Below are positions 11,580 through 23,929 of a stretch of 64,000 nucleotides of DNA, one piece after another. Source of the stretch: Floccularia luteovirens (lineage: Eukaryota > Basidiomycota > Agaricomycetes > Agaricales > Squamanitaceae); contig VSJF01000007.1 of the NCBI GenBank assembly GCA_009739215.1, positions 248,001 through 312,000 on the forward strand. Reading direction: 5' to 3'. The first letter of the stretch is position 1; every line of letters begins with the position of its first letter. Under the pieces are notes generated by a model, which saw nothing but the letters and a program-made list of their open reading frames with translations, searched no databases and was not told where the DNA came from. The position numbers and the translations under genes were made by a program.

Positions 11580-14500
11580 ATGGTACGTGTCTACTCTTCT
11601 CAAAAGTTCTCTCACTAATCATCTTCCTGTAGGCTACCTACGGTCGTAACAGACAATCTATAGCAGACATCGAACAAGAATTACAAAACATCTTCAGAGA
11701 ACACCCTGATTCATATATCAACGACTCGGGAGAGCCTGTTATACCCGCAGATTCTTTGGTTGATGTCTTTCGCGCTTTTTCCGACATTTACAATGGCTTG
11801 CCCCTCCTTTCGGATGAAGAGCTAGAGTTGTTGAAGACACTCCTCGCGTCGAATCCTGGTTTGGAAGTAACACCTCAGATTGTCCTCCAGTTTATCGCCG
11901 AGAAGACGAAACATAGTCCTCCTCTCAGTCCAAACAGTGAGGATGATACACAGCTGCCTGGCCGTGGACGATCAGACGAACGCGACCAAAATTACTACAG
12001 TCGCCCTTCAAGCAGGGACTCGGTTGGTACATCACACTACCCGGACACCTGGAATCGTGCTTCCTCCCAGGAAGGTCCACGAACCCCGGCACATACGAAA
12101 TCACCATTTGAGAACGAACGACGGCAGCGTTCAACTCCTCTAGTTAATAATGCTCCATCCAGCTGGGCAAAACGTCCTGCCCCTGCTCATCGTCGGAAAA
12201 GTGATGCTGGAAGTCGAAGTGACTCGGAGGTATTTTCATACTTGAATGCGCGTCTCTCTTCTGAATGTCTTTTTGTTAGTCATTTTCTGTCAGTCCGAGC
12301 GCCTTTAATCGTAGCTCAGGACGGATACGCGCACCTTCCAATCCTACTTCGCCTTCTAATCTGTCTGCTGATCTGAGCCTTAACTCTTTTTCTCCAATAG
12401 GATCCCCTGAATTCAGAGGATCTCATTCTAGACCGCATTCACGCGCACGCTCTCAACCACAGGCAACATTTGAAAATACCAGTTTCGGATACCTTTATAG
12501 TTCATCTGATGGTTATTCCTCTCCCGACGACACCATTAGTGCACGTAACGCTATGCAATTGTACGACATGCATCACGATGATTCTTTTTCTGGTTCAATA
12601 TCATCTCTTCCTATGCCTCATACATTGGATGATGAAGAACAGGATCCTGACTTGGTGATGGATAGAGAAACCACTAGCTCAACGGCATCAATGGAACCTT
12701 TGGAGAGACTTGATGCTTTGCAACGAGTAAACACAGAACTTGGAAGAAAGTTGATGGAAGCAGAGAGTACACTTCGCCATAGACTTTCGGAACATGAGTT
12801 AGAGTTGGAGGAAATGCAGAGTAAATTGGAAGAAATGAGAACAGAGCTCAGTGCTACTAAGCGCGAAGAAAAAGAGCTTCGTTCAAAGGAGGTAATATCT
12901 TTTGTCTCCCTTCTGTCTAACGTCTTCATTGAAACATTTTCAGCGTCAAAACATGACGCAAATAGGTGCATTGGAGGTCGAGGTTTCAAAACTTACCAAA
13001 GCACTAGAACATGCACGTTCTACATATACCAGTCTGCAAAGGCAATACCAAGAGCAGTGTTGTAAGTCTAAAACTATCCTTGTTTTAACATATTCAGAGC
13101 ACTGACAGCCATGCATAGCTGCCTCTGAGAAATACCGTGACGATCTCCGCCAGAGGGAGGAATATATTCGCTCCCTACGTGAAACCGCGTCCTTACACGA
13201 GATTGAAGTCGGGAAATGGGCAAAAGAAAACGTAAACTACGAAGAACGCATTGCCCAACTCGAAGAAGAGCTTGATATTGCTCAGCAAGCCCATACTCAA
13301 CTTGATGAGCAGAAACACGAGAACCTGCTTCTCAAGGAGACAATCGACCGAATGCGTTTCGACATGGATGAAATGCGTAATTCTGCCGCTACGTCACTTC
13401 CTGGTGCGGGTGGTACTTCCAGTGCTACCAACACCATTAGCAAAAGCCTAGGTGCAGAGTTACTGAAGATGAAAGCCAGCTGGGGAATGGATGACGATGA
13501 GGAAGGAGAGGATGATGAAGACAGTAGTGGGACCGCTGTAGATTTGGAACTCCACGACGGATCTGACAGTGAAGAGATGATTCAAACCATTATCACAAGA
13601 AAACGAGTATGCTTCCATCTCCACCTTTGATATTTATTCGCTGACACGTATTCATTTCTTTACAGAAAGTTGCTAGTCGTGCCAACAAGTTGGAGACCAG
13701 AATCGAATCTTTAAAGGAGTATTCTGATAGCTCGACGCAATATGATCCAGATCTATTCATATCTGCTTCGACGCAGACTAACCCGGAGCCTATCATTCTC
13801 AAATCATCTTTCAGTACTCAGACTGATGGGACTCCCACCCGAGTATTTTCTGTACAAACGGAACCACCACCACAGCCCCTCCCACGCATCACTGTCGAGA
13901 TGGAGATTCAAACGGATGAAGTGGAAGAGGAGATTTCACGTTCTCCATCACCTCAAAATGATGACAGTTTAGCTTCATCTTCTTCAACTATCATCCCTCC
14001 AACCCCTAAAGCGCACCAAACATCACTGCCGAGTGATCAGCCACCTGCATATAACCAAATAAACACACAAGATCAGGGGGAGCGCGATTGGCGCGTGGCG
14101 ACAGAGACATTACAAAAATGGCACCGTGGTGCCAAAATACCGTTTGAGCCGATACCTGGTGGGGTTTCGGAAGAAGCGGCGGAGGAATGGAAGGCCCTCA
14201 AGGAAGAATTGGGTGTTGAATGTGCAGTCATTGACAAGATCATCGAGGGCTCGCAGAAGGCTGGTGCTTCCCGATCGATGAAAGACCTCAACAAGAACCC
14301 TACGCGCATTGGGCGGTTTTATAATATATATAACACGTACGTATATGGAGGCGACAAGAGCGCTGCATCGTTCCCTGCAGGGCTAGCAGGACAGGCAATC
14401 ATGTTCATGGGAGCTTCAGCCATAATGATACTTGCGATCAGTCCTTACATGGCACCTCACTACTCCATCCCAGGAGGGCCGACCTACTATGATCGATCTG

Positions 14501-14631
14501 CGTGGAATAGCTTTAATACTATGCAGGCAGCAGGGGAAGGTTTTTCACCCGATGGGACCGCAGTTGTGTGGAACTTCCTTAGACGTGTCGGTGGCGGAGC
14601 AGCGCTCATTGCACGAGGATGGCCAACATAA
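11580..14631 (+). CDS. Long coiled-coil protein with C-terminal membrane segment, unknown function
   Basis: Six exons (11580-11582, 11633-12229, 12280-12891, 12944-13061, 13119-13606, 13666-14631) sum to 2784 nt, 927 aa. The first exon holds only the ATG, split from MATYGRNRQS by a GTACGT intron. The N-terminal 100 residues (IEQELQNIFREHPDSYIND, LSDEELELLKTLLA) look like a folded helical domain. A Ser/Pro-rich region follows, then roughly 250 residues of coiled coil (ELGRKLMEAE, EEELDIAQQAH), an acidic tract and a T/Q-rich linker. Near residue 850 is one hydrophobic helix (AIMFMGASAIMILAI) followed by about 60 residues. The layout suggests an organelle or nuclear-envelope tether, but I do not recognise the family. 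Confidence 0.8.
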
Positions 14632-15359
14632 CTTGATTGATTCTTTTCCCCAAGGAACTTGTTTGCATCTTTGTCTTATGGCTTTCCTATATGCAGTATG
14701 TTGATATACCACCCTCTTTCGCTTTCCACGTATGCCCCCTTTTTTTTCTTTCAGCGTAATTCCCACAGCCTTTTACGTTTCATTACCACACGACACCCCA
14801 CCACTCATTTCGCATCAGACAATCAGTTCATGTCATCCCTCGTTTTTATATGTTTATTCCTGCTTATCCCCTATAGTTTTTCTCATGACGACGCCTCTTC
14901 CAAAATTCTGGCTATTCAATCCTATGGTTTCTTTCAGTTGATGTGTAGCCATGTAATGTAGTGTACAAGTGCGGACACTTTTATAGCGTCATTCTAGTTG
15001 GAAACTAAACAAAGACCTGTCTAATGCAATCCTTTATGGAAGAGTGACATTTTGAGAAGAGAAGAAAGAAAAAAGATTGAATGGGAGTTGAAGCAAGAGA
15101 AGTGGGCATCTAGAACAAGATTTTAAGAAATTGAAAAAAAAAATGATGGAGTAGTGGTGGGTTCTTGCGTTTCAAGAGAGAGAGAGAAAAAAGAAAGATG
15201 AGAAAACAGTGGTATGATTCAGAAGTCCAGTTTGTAATTGTAAATGCAATATCCGTAAGGTCCATGAGTGAGGTAAGATTTTTTTTGTGTGGGGGGAAGG
15301 GAAAAAATGAAATGGGAGAAACAAGGAGAGAAAGTCCGTTAGAATTTAATCAAAAATCC
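14632..15359. other. Convergent 3' region with purine-rich tract
   Basis: This gap holds the 3' ends of two converging genes. From about 15040 to 15350 the + strand is strongly purine-rich (repeated agaga/gggag/aaaag runs, including gagagagagag near 15175). No coding feature is supported. Confidence 0.5.
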
Positions 15360-18085
15360 TTATTGGTGAGGTGTACGTCTTCGAGGAGAAAAAGTGACAA
15401 CATTATCTTGATCATCACTATCGTATTCTTTATCTGCATCGTCATCATCGTCATCATCCTCTTCGTCCTCTAGATCACTACCTGTCTTCCACTCCCCTTC
15501 TTCAGACGAATGTTCAACAGGATCTCCATAGTCATCTCTACCGCTCGCAACAGTGGAAGAGTCATCATACGACCGTAAGCCAAATAACCGTTCAGCTTCT
15601 TCCTCTTCGTCGCTAAGCGGTGAAGGATGTGTGATCTCCCGTAATGGACTTGATGCCAAAGACGATGCAGTCCGAGGTACATGTAGATGCGTGTCATTAT
15701 GTAGACCACCAGCACCGACTATCATCGAGTGCTCGTTCATTTTACGTTCGACAGAACCGACGCTCACGACGCTAACAACTTCTGCGACCTCGTTCGGTTT
15801 ATCACCTTGACCCCAACTGGAAGCCCTACGCGCTGCAGTTAGTCGTCCACTCATACTTTGTCCAGAGCGGTAGTACCGTAGCGCTTCCTCACTACGTCTA
15901 TTTGCGGCACTACCCTGTGAAAGTGCTGCACCTGGTAGGCGAGGTGATGATCTGATTTGTATGGGATCGGTTTCTGTCGGTGAAGGACCTGCTGAGTTTT
16001 TCCCAGTCCGTCGACCAACAATGAGAGATAAGAGGAGTGACCAACGAGCTCGTCGATCAGTGCTATGCGAAGGCGATGCAGGTGGCTCTTGGCGTTCGTC
16101 GAGGATAGTTTCTGATCCACGACGTGGCTTTCGACCTGATCCTTGAATAATCACAGAACTCGACCGCTGAGTGTGGTGGGGATTGATCGGCCAGCGTTCG
16201 ATTGATTTGGACCTTAGGGATTGAGTATTGAAGTTTCTCGCCCGCCTTCTTCTTCCCTTTGTCGCGTTTAGGAGGTTCCTGCATCAATATACGGGTTTCA
16301 CTGTGTTGAGTTGTTGATGTTTCAGCAACATGAGGCTCGGAAATAGCACCACGATTATGTGAATGTTCATGGTCCCGTATGCGTGTAGGTCTGGGTCTGA
16401 CGGTACGAAGTATAGAAGAGATTCGACGGCTCAAAGCACCCCAGTTCCATCTGAAGTGTACAGTTGACATAGCTTCGGAAGTTTCATGTAGTGACACATG
16501 GATTTTTTTCACAGGAGATGTGATGCGAAGCCATCTTTGAGGATCCTGAAGGCCCTCGAGGACCCAAGGGTGATGCTATGTATAACAACCGTATTGAAAA
16601 GAATTTTTAATACTCCGGAGAGGAAGAAAAAAAATTACATTGAGTACGAACCTTCACTTCATCGAGGGTAATGCGGGCCTTGACGTCCTTTTGGAGCAAG
16701 TGATCGAGAAGATGGATTATAGCAGCACTTTCATCATCTTCTTTAGGCTGTCTTCCTCCTGTTGGTGCTTGATCAGAACCCATGGTATCAGCTACTGTCC
16801 AGTCAGAGTTGCAAATGGAGTTATAAAGACTCCACTCTGTGATGCCAGCACCTGGGTCGGCAACAAAGGGAGTCTTTCCAAAAAGAAGGCAATACAATGT
16901 GACACCAAGAGCCCAAATATCGATTGCTTTGGTTATCGGCGGCTTGGTAATTTTTTCTTGCGGTTGTACTGTGTGGACGGAAGCGGAAGAACTTTGAGCG
17001 TGTACCTGTGAAGAAAAGGAAGTGGACAGAGGCACATCATGTGTGTGTTCAAAAATGATTTCGGGCGCCAAAAACGAGGGGGTACCTGCCCGCCTTGTCA
17101 AATCCGAATCGTCGAGAAGAATAGGATCATAAGGGTCATCTTGTTCTATGCCTTCGGAACCAGCAGAAGCTAATCGCTGTGCATAGGAAAAATGAGAAAC
17201 ACCAAAATCGGCAATCTTAACCTGCCGTCTGTCTTCGGTCCAAAGCAGGTTAGCTGGCTTTATGTCACGGTGGATTATTCCCTGGTGATGCACTGATGGT
17301 AAATGTCAATCATAAAGAACCTGACAAAAATGACAAATAGAATACGAACGGTATTCCAGACCGAGAACAGCATCACGTAAGATGCGCCTCGTTTGTGACA
17401 ATGTGAGAACTGGCAGTTCGTGTTCGTTCCTCCACTTTACTTCTCCCCCACCCAAGTACTCTATGACTAAAGGGGGAGAAAGTTAGAATCACGGTGGATT
17501 ATTATAACCAACGATGTTAAAAGAAAGAAGAATAGGGAGGGGTGGAAGAATAGAGCTGGAAAGTTGTAGAACATACCCATGTATATTTTATCCTTCATAC
17601 GGTCATCTATAACTTCAAAGAGTCGGACAACATGCGGATGGCGACACTTCTTCATAATAGCAATTTCCTTCCTTATTTTAGCTTCCGTAGTGTTCAGGTT
17701 GTCCACCAGAGGAACGTGGGGTGAATTAGGATAGCGTTGTTTCCGAAGACGTTTCATCTGTTCTGCGCGCAGGTTGTTCCGTTTTACGGATTTCATAGCC
17801 TTTGGGGGAAGAGATGTGAGAAAGAAAAGAACGAAAGAAACCGGGGAGGAGACTGACAACCATGGTACGTCTGCCCGGATGACCTGGCGGATATTTTGTA
17901 TCCGTCCTATAGCAGAGATAGACCTCGCCATGCTGCCCATCACCTATTTTTGCGTAACGGGTGTAGTTATTGAGCATGGGCTTGCCCTCGTCCATGTATG
18001 CATCTAGGCGGTCGGTGGTGAGGACACCGCCTGGGGGGTCGAAGGGCATAGGTTGGATACCCTGTGGATGGTTGAGCATGGTCAA
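15360..18085 (-). CDS. SSP1: Ser/Thr protein kinase of the CaMKK/Ssp1-Sak1 type
   Basis: Six exons (17861-18085, 17577-17799, 17350-17466, 16652-17292, 16213-16575, 15360-16166) sum to 2376 nt, 791 aa. The kinase domain spans about residues 44-400: P-loop IGDGQHGEVY, catalytic lysine AMKSVKR, VIEYLGGGEV hinge, HRDIKPANLL loop, IADFGVSHF, TPSFLAPEII and AIDIWALGVTLYCLLFGKTPF. The hinge/HRD pattern and the Arg/Pro-rich insert after the lysine (YPNSPHVPLVDNLN) fit CaMKK-like upstream kinases that activate AMPK/Snf1. The long C terminus is Ser-rich and ends in an acidic run. The last intron (16167-16212) has an unusual GTCCAA donor but is required to keep the frame. Start at 18085, or 18079 two codons later. 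Confidence 0.9.
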
Positions 18086-18972
18086 GAGAGCATCGGGGAG
18101 ATCAAGAGGAAGTGGTTTAGAATCAAAATATAATTATTTTATCTCCGTTTATTTTATTTTATTTTGTTTATATTTAATCCTTCGGACCCCTGCTACCATC
18201 CTTATTAATCATTTAATTACAATTCATTTCTACCGTGCACAACTGCACTTGTCTTCTGCCTTGACTCCTTGCATCACCTAAATCAAATCATCAAACTCAG
18301 TCCAAAGCTGGATAACCACTCAACTTACCGCTTCAACATGGTTTCCGCAGCCCTGTCGATACAGAATCAATTAATAGTGCCCCGATTTCATTCATCTTTT
18401 AAGACTCACCATCCAGGTGATCTTCCCACACTTGGAACATTTGACTTGGCGACAAGTGTCAATGGGAGTCGATATCTCTGCAGTAGCCATTTCTTCAGGA
18501 CGGCATCAGTCTAATTCGCCGCAGGCACAAGGCTCTATTACTCACAAGTGATATAGTGGGTTCTAGACCTTTGAATTGTTACAATGTAACTTTGTGTGGC
18601 AATGAGTAGACAAGATGAGAAGTGGTGAGAGAAAGAATAAGGAGACCTGAGTTGATGGTGTAATCGCTGACTCGTTCGGTGGGATAATTCACATGATCTT
18701 CCCTCCTTTTGGTCCCGCGCCATCCTTCTGGCATCTAAATTCCGAATCTCACAGCCGATAGTCCTCAGTTACATTTCTCAAAGTTCATCATAGTCATCCA
18801 AACTTTAGATCCAAGATTCAAACGTTCCTTATCAAGCTACTTCTTGTATACAGTTTCAGCCAGTCATTGTTATTCGTTACATCTTCGAGATCTCGTATCA
18901 TACAGAGCTGTTCCCAGTTTTTCGGTCCATCGCCAGCTATCGCCCCTCGCCTGTCCATGGAATTCTTAACTC
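18086..18972. other. Intergenic region, kinase promoter and aminotransferase 3' flank
   Basis: AT-rich near the kinase start, with TTTTA repeats around 18140-18170. A 58-codon frame starting at 18338 (MVSAALSIQNQL) has no support as a gene. Nothing else was recognised. Confidence 0.45.
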
Positions 18973-21013
18973 TTAACACATGGTTGTCACCGCGGCGGTA
19001 TGTGTCTCTAATATAGCAGCACGAATTCTCTGAAGTGCTATATTCACATCTTCTTCACTCGCCAGGCTGAAAGCTGCCCGGACATATCCAGTCTTTCTGC
19101 CATTCGGCAAGAAAACATTCCCTGGAAGTGCAAGTACCCCGTGCTCGTAAGCCCTAGTTCTGATGACAACCTCGGAATCACTTTCTTCTTCAGCCCCGGG
19201 CTCATTCGACAACAGCTTGAACCTGTGTAATGACATGATTACATGGATTAAGAGGGTCCAGACGTCAGTTTCGTTATGTTCCATGCCCTTAACGGAAATT
19301 TAATCAAGTACCAAAAAAACATCCCGGCTTCAGGTATGCTCCATTCAGCTAGACCGGATAGGTGCTTCTCCATTGCTTTTTGAAATATGTCCCGCTTCTC
19401 ACGATAGAAGGCTGATACTTGATCTGTGTGGATCTTGAATCCATCGTACCCCCAGGAATTTAGTAGGGAATACGTGATTGCCTGTGTGAGCGATGATGGC
19501 TGAAGGTTTGATGTTGCTGTCTAAAGCGAAAGAGCATAAGGAACGTGCATGGGAGCTGAATATTAGAGGAACATACATGTCGATCAATGGCTTGAAGTAG
19601 CGGTTCGGGACCAGAGGCAAAGCCTATCCTCATTCCTGCCGAAAGTATCTTCGACAAACTGTCAAACCGCAGTACTCTACCTACTTCTGGTTCTTCCCGT
19701 TCGAGTGAGAAATAGGACGGGTAACGAGGAGCTTTCCCATAGTACAGGTAGTGATAAGGGTCATCTGCCAAAAATCCAACGAATACCATGAGAATGGATC
19801 GAATATCACGGTCAAACACTCACCTTCTAAAATTATGAAGTTGTGAATCCGGGAAAGCTGTAAAACCTCTTTGCGGCGCTCAAAACTTGCCGTCATCCCA
19901 GTGGGATTACAGCCGTACTATTATCACATTCCAACATGAGCAAAAGAAAAAAAGAAACACTTCTCGCTTACCGGAACAGTATACAAGATCTTCGGCTTGG
20001 GCTTACCAGATGGCCAACGTTCCAGAATCAGTCGCAAAGAGCTAGAGCAAATGCCATGCGAATCGGTATCCACCTCTAGTTAAATTTTTCTGATATTGAT
20101 GCGAGGATCGAAAGAAGGGGAGATTGAAGGGGAGTTACTGACCGATTTGCTCACAATGCAAACTTTTAAACATCGGGATAACCCCGCTAACAGGTAAATG
20201 ATGTAAGAATGCTGTGATAAAGAGCTCTTGCTACGCACGCGTATACTGGTGATTCGACTAGCACTGGATCACCTGGATCAACCATCGCAGTTACAGCCTG
20301 ATAACAAAGTTAAATTATGGAACGAGAAAAGGAAACAATGTACTTTGAAAATCAAGTCCTGTGAACCAGACCCAACTGACAGCTGCCACCCTTCACCGCG
20401 CTTCCTTCCATGAAACTTCTCCTGCAAGCCATACAGCCAATCCAAGAGCTTCGGTATACCAGCGGTGTCACCATACTGTAGTCCCGCTGCGAGGTCCGGA
20501 GGATCAAGATTTACGGAAATTTCGTGATCGGGATTAGTCGGTGAACGCGCCGTAAAGCTCAAGGAAGTGAACGGAAAAGTGGTAGCGTTGGGTTTCCCAG
20601 CCAGTAAAGAAATGATTCCGGGTTTTTTTTCAAGGGGGAAAAGCCCACGAACTAAATATTGGCAGGGCATCTACATCAGTTGAATGGGATAAGAGATAAT
20701 TTAGCACGAACTGGGACTTGGTTGACGTTCTTTCGCGTTGATTGATAGGAAGTCACTGTAATAACTCAAAGGCAGACATTTCACATCCGGTGAATTTGAT
20801 CCACCTCCACCATTTGTAAGAGATATTGGGACCGCCGTCGGTACTCCATCAGAATGAGTGATATCATCACCTGCTTTCAAATTATCGTCCTGAACTTGGT
20901 ATAATGAGTATAAAAGATCTACTTGATTGGGTGATGGGCTGATTCTGATTTCCACTGGCAGAATTAATTGCTTGGAAAGCGAGTTGTGATTTCTCAGATG
21001 TGGCGTTGGACAT
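18973..21013 (-). CDS. ARO8: Aro8-like aromatic/2-aminoadipate aminotransferase (PLP fold type I)
   Basis: Ten exons (20923-21013, 20712-20870, 20344-20651, 20239-20297, 20143-20186, 19972-20075, 19824-19917, 19577-19764, 19312-19520, 18973-19222) sum to 1506 nt, 501 aa. Motifs follow the fungal Aro8/Aro9 order: LPLSYYSDFLS near the N terminus, IRGLFPLEKKPGIISLLAGK, YGDTAGIPKLLDWL, MVDPGDPVLVESPVYAG, VPYGCNPTGMT, and the PLP lysine in RFDSLSKILSAGMRIGF (about residue 326). It ends with PGNVFLPNGRKTGYVRAAFS. Such enzymes transaminate Phe, Tyr, Trp or aminoadipate with 2-oxoglutarate. The ATG at 21013 gives MSNATSEKSQ; the first intron then joins at QS|SDDITHS. Confidence 0.92.
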
Positions 21014-21727
21014 GTCCGTCGTGATTTTGTTTCAACAAGAGATATAACCAAAAGCCTTGGGAAAAAACGAATTAGGAGGATAAACTGTACCCCGCATGAA
21101 ATAATAATGTGGGATCGGCGTTATGTTGTAAAGCCGACCAATCGCTTCCCCTGCCATTTCTTTACCCCATTTCGATTGTTCCTGGCCTGACCAACTAAAT
21201 CAGGAGATCTGTTGGAGTTGTATGTAGCTATCAGACCACACAACAATACAACGCATTTTGGTATAGACTCTCCTGACAACATCTGCAGATGAGGCACACA
21301 AATTTATTCACTTGGTACACAGTACTGTAGAACTATTGAATTGAGTGTTGAGAGAGTGCGTGTGTTCCTCGGTCGGTCCGTAGTGGCCCGGCCGGAGCTA
21401 TCAAATTCAGTTCCATCGCGGTCTTTGAATCAGACACAGTGTTTTGCTGAGCTGTCAGTATTTTACTGCTTGTTACCTTGATATTTTACAGTCAACAATA
21501 TGGCCACCATAGAATTCCAGAGCCTTCATAACATTCGAAGGTAATCGGACATCAATTTGAATAATGCTTGCTGGTTAATTTCTCTCAGAAAGAATTCGAG
21601 TGTCACATGCTGAACGGAAAACCGGAATACGGGAAATCTGCGGACCACAGTCTCATTACATAGCTTGCAAAAGCACATATGTATTCTTCTTCTCTCCTCC
21701 CTCCACCTTCTTTCCTTTCTATTCGCA
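21014..21727. promoter_or_regulatory. Divergent promoter region, aminotransferase and galactokinase
   Basis: This 714 bp interval lies between two outward-facing start codons. A CGG-N11-CCG element lies at 21374-21390, about 340 bp upstream of the galactokinase ATG. It matches the spacing of yeast Gal4 sites, although the Gal4 circuit is not known from basidiomycetes. No gene is visible. Confidence 0.45.
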
Positions 21728-23929
21728 ATGGCTTCAGACAGGATTCCGGTTTACACCAACTTGACAGACATATTTGGTCATCTGGGTTCGGCTCTGAACC
21801 ATGCAGTGCGATGGGATGACCTTGCCAAGGAGTTTGAGAAAAGATTTGGGAGGAAACCTGCTTACATAGCTAGAGCACCAGGGCGTATCAAGTATGTACA
21901 TCCTACTCCAACATTAATCAACTAAGCGACTCACCCGTTGTCAAGCCTGATAGGTAAGCGAATTATATTCTGAACCGTGTCATTCACTAATAATTTGAGA
22001 CAAAAGGTGAACACATCGATTATGCTCTGTTCGGGGTTCTACCAGCCGCTATCGAACGCGATATCCTTATTGCATGTGCTCCCAGACCAGTGCCCACGCC
22101 TCCCACGGCGTCAGAGTTGCACCATGCCCCTGGTAGCGTTATTGCGGAGAACTCACACAACAAATATGCGAGACAGCTATTTGCCCCTGCCCTCAAGAGA
22201 AATGAAGAAAACGACATCAAAGCAGAAGGTTGGCACCTCGACATAAATACGAAGGAGCTAAGATGGGAAAGCTATGTAAAAGCGGGTTACTATGTAATTC
22301 CTTCTCCAGATATTCTTTAGAACCTGCAGCTTGATAGTTTAACAATTCGGTTTCATAGGGCGTCCTAAATCACTACTTTCCTGCGATCGGCGCAGCTGCT
22401 AGCGATGTAAATCCGAGCGAAAAACCTGTTCCAGTGGATCTTTTAGTCACGGGTTCGGTTCCAGCTGGATCTGGTCTTTCTTCCAGCGCTGCGATGGTTG
22501 TCGCTAGTACGCTAGCATTCCTGGCGGTTAACGGTAAAGTGCGAATTCACACGTACATCTCATTCTTTATTGCTAATTTCCGTTCAAGTTGGAAAATGAT
22601 TCCGAAACTAATAATGTCGGCAGTGTCTTGAGCAAACGAGACTTGGTTAAAATGGCAATGGAGAATGAACAAAGAGTTGGTGAGAGAATTATTTCTTTTC
22701 TGGTAATCTGAAGGTTATCTAAATAATCTTTTTCTGCACTTCCCTATCAATGAATTGTCTTAGGTGTCAACAGCGGAGGGTGAGTTATTCAGAGGGTTAC
22801 GAAACTTTGATCTTACCAGAAGCAGAATGGATCAGGCTGCATCTGTGATGTCTGACCCTTCGTCAGCGCTGTATATCACATTCTATCCTAGTCTCGATGT
22901 CTCCCCTGTTCGACTCCCTCCTCATTGCGTGTTAGTCTGCGCTAATTCCCTTGTTGTATCTGATAAAGCAGTCACTGCAAAGCGAGGTTATAATCTCCGC
23001 GTAACAGAGACCCTAGTAGGTGCTCGAGTGATAGCACGAGCTCTGGGACTTCAGGTTGGGGAAAGTGAAAAGATAACTTACAGGGAGTTAGTAGGGAGGT
23101 ATGCTGGAGAGAAGATAGGAGAAGACATGCCCGTAAATGGGTTGATGACTGGGTTACGGAACATACTGAAGGAATTAGACGTGCTGAAGCCTCGAGGACC
23201 AGCACGCGGGAGGGACCAGCTAGGGGTTACAATGGATGAGATGATAGAAATGTCGGGTCTTTCTCAGGATCATTTCCACAAGCTGTATTCTCAGGCTGAA
23301 GGTAAAGCATATGATTGTATTTCTTTTTTGACGAATCACATAATTTCTCACATTGCAATTTTTGAAAAAAAAAGTGGAATCAACATACTTCCAGTTATAC
23401 AAAAGGGCGAAACATGTATTTTCCGAGGCTTTGCGTGTGTTGGAGTTCAGGGACCTGTGCATTGGAGCTGCAGAATCATCAAGGAATCCAAGTGATGTAG
23501 CCACACAATTGGGTATCTTGATGGACGATTCACAGACAAGTTGTTCTGGATTGTTTGAATGCTCTTGTCCTGAGTTGGATGAGCTCACAAGACTTGCGAA
23601 GGAAGCTGGCGCATATGGAAGTCGTCTAACAGGTATGTAATCCACCTCTTCTGGGTGAACACGAAGGGATGCTAATGAAGGGTCTACTGGTCCAGGCGCT
23701 GGTTGGGGTGGTTGTACTGTTTCCCTAGTGGCAGAAGATCAGGTCGAACCATTCATAGAGAAATTAAGGAATACGTATCCTCCTTATAGGCATCTGGAAG
23801 GAGAAGCTTTGAACGATGTCATATTCGCCACAAAGCCGAGCAGTGGGGCATGTGGTGAGATTTACCTTGTTCCATCTCCTGGCTTATAGTTGATCAATCA
23901 TTGCTTGGCAAGTTTACAAACTAGATTGA
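21728..23929 (+). CDS. GAL1: Galactokinase (GHMP kinase)
   Basis: Ten exons (21728-21891, 21946-21953, 22007-22293, 22359-22538, 22589-22679, 22764-22779, 22826-23301, 23375-23632, 23696-23854, 23913-23929) sum to 1656 nt, 551 aa. The enzyme phosphorylates galactose at C1, the entry step of the Leloir pathway. The galactokinase signature RAPGRINLIGEHIDY (about residues 49-63) is assembled across three exons, the middle one only 8 nt. The ATP-binding GHMP motif is VPAGSGLSSSAAM, the region NSGGMDQAAS contains the expected catalytic Asp area, and motif III is GAYGSRLTGAGWGGCTVS. The protein ends ACVYKLD. It is full-length with all motifs intact. Confidence 0.95.

Noticed and set aside
18269..18514. 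Possible 81-codon gene between kinase and aminotransferase
   Set aside because: No domain, no splice partner, and it lies in the kinase upstream region.
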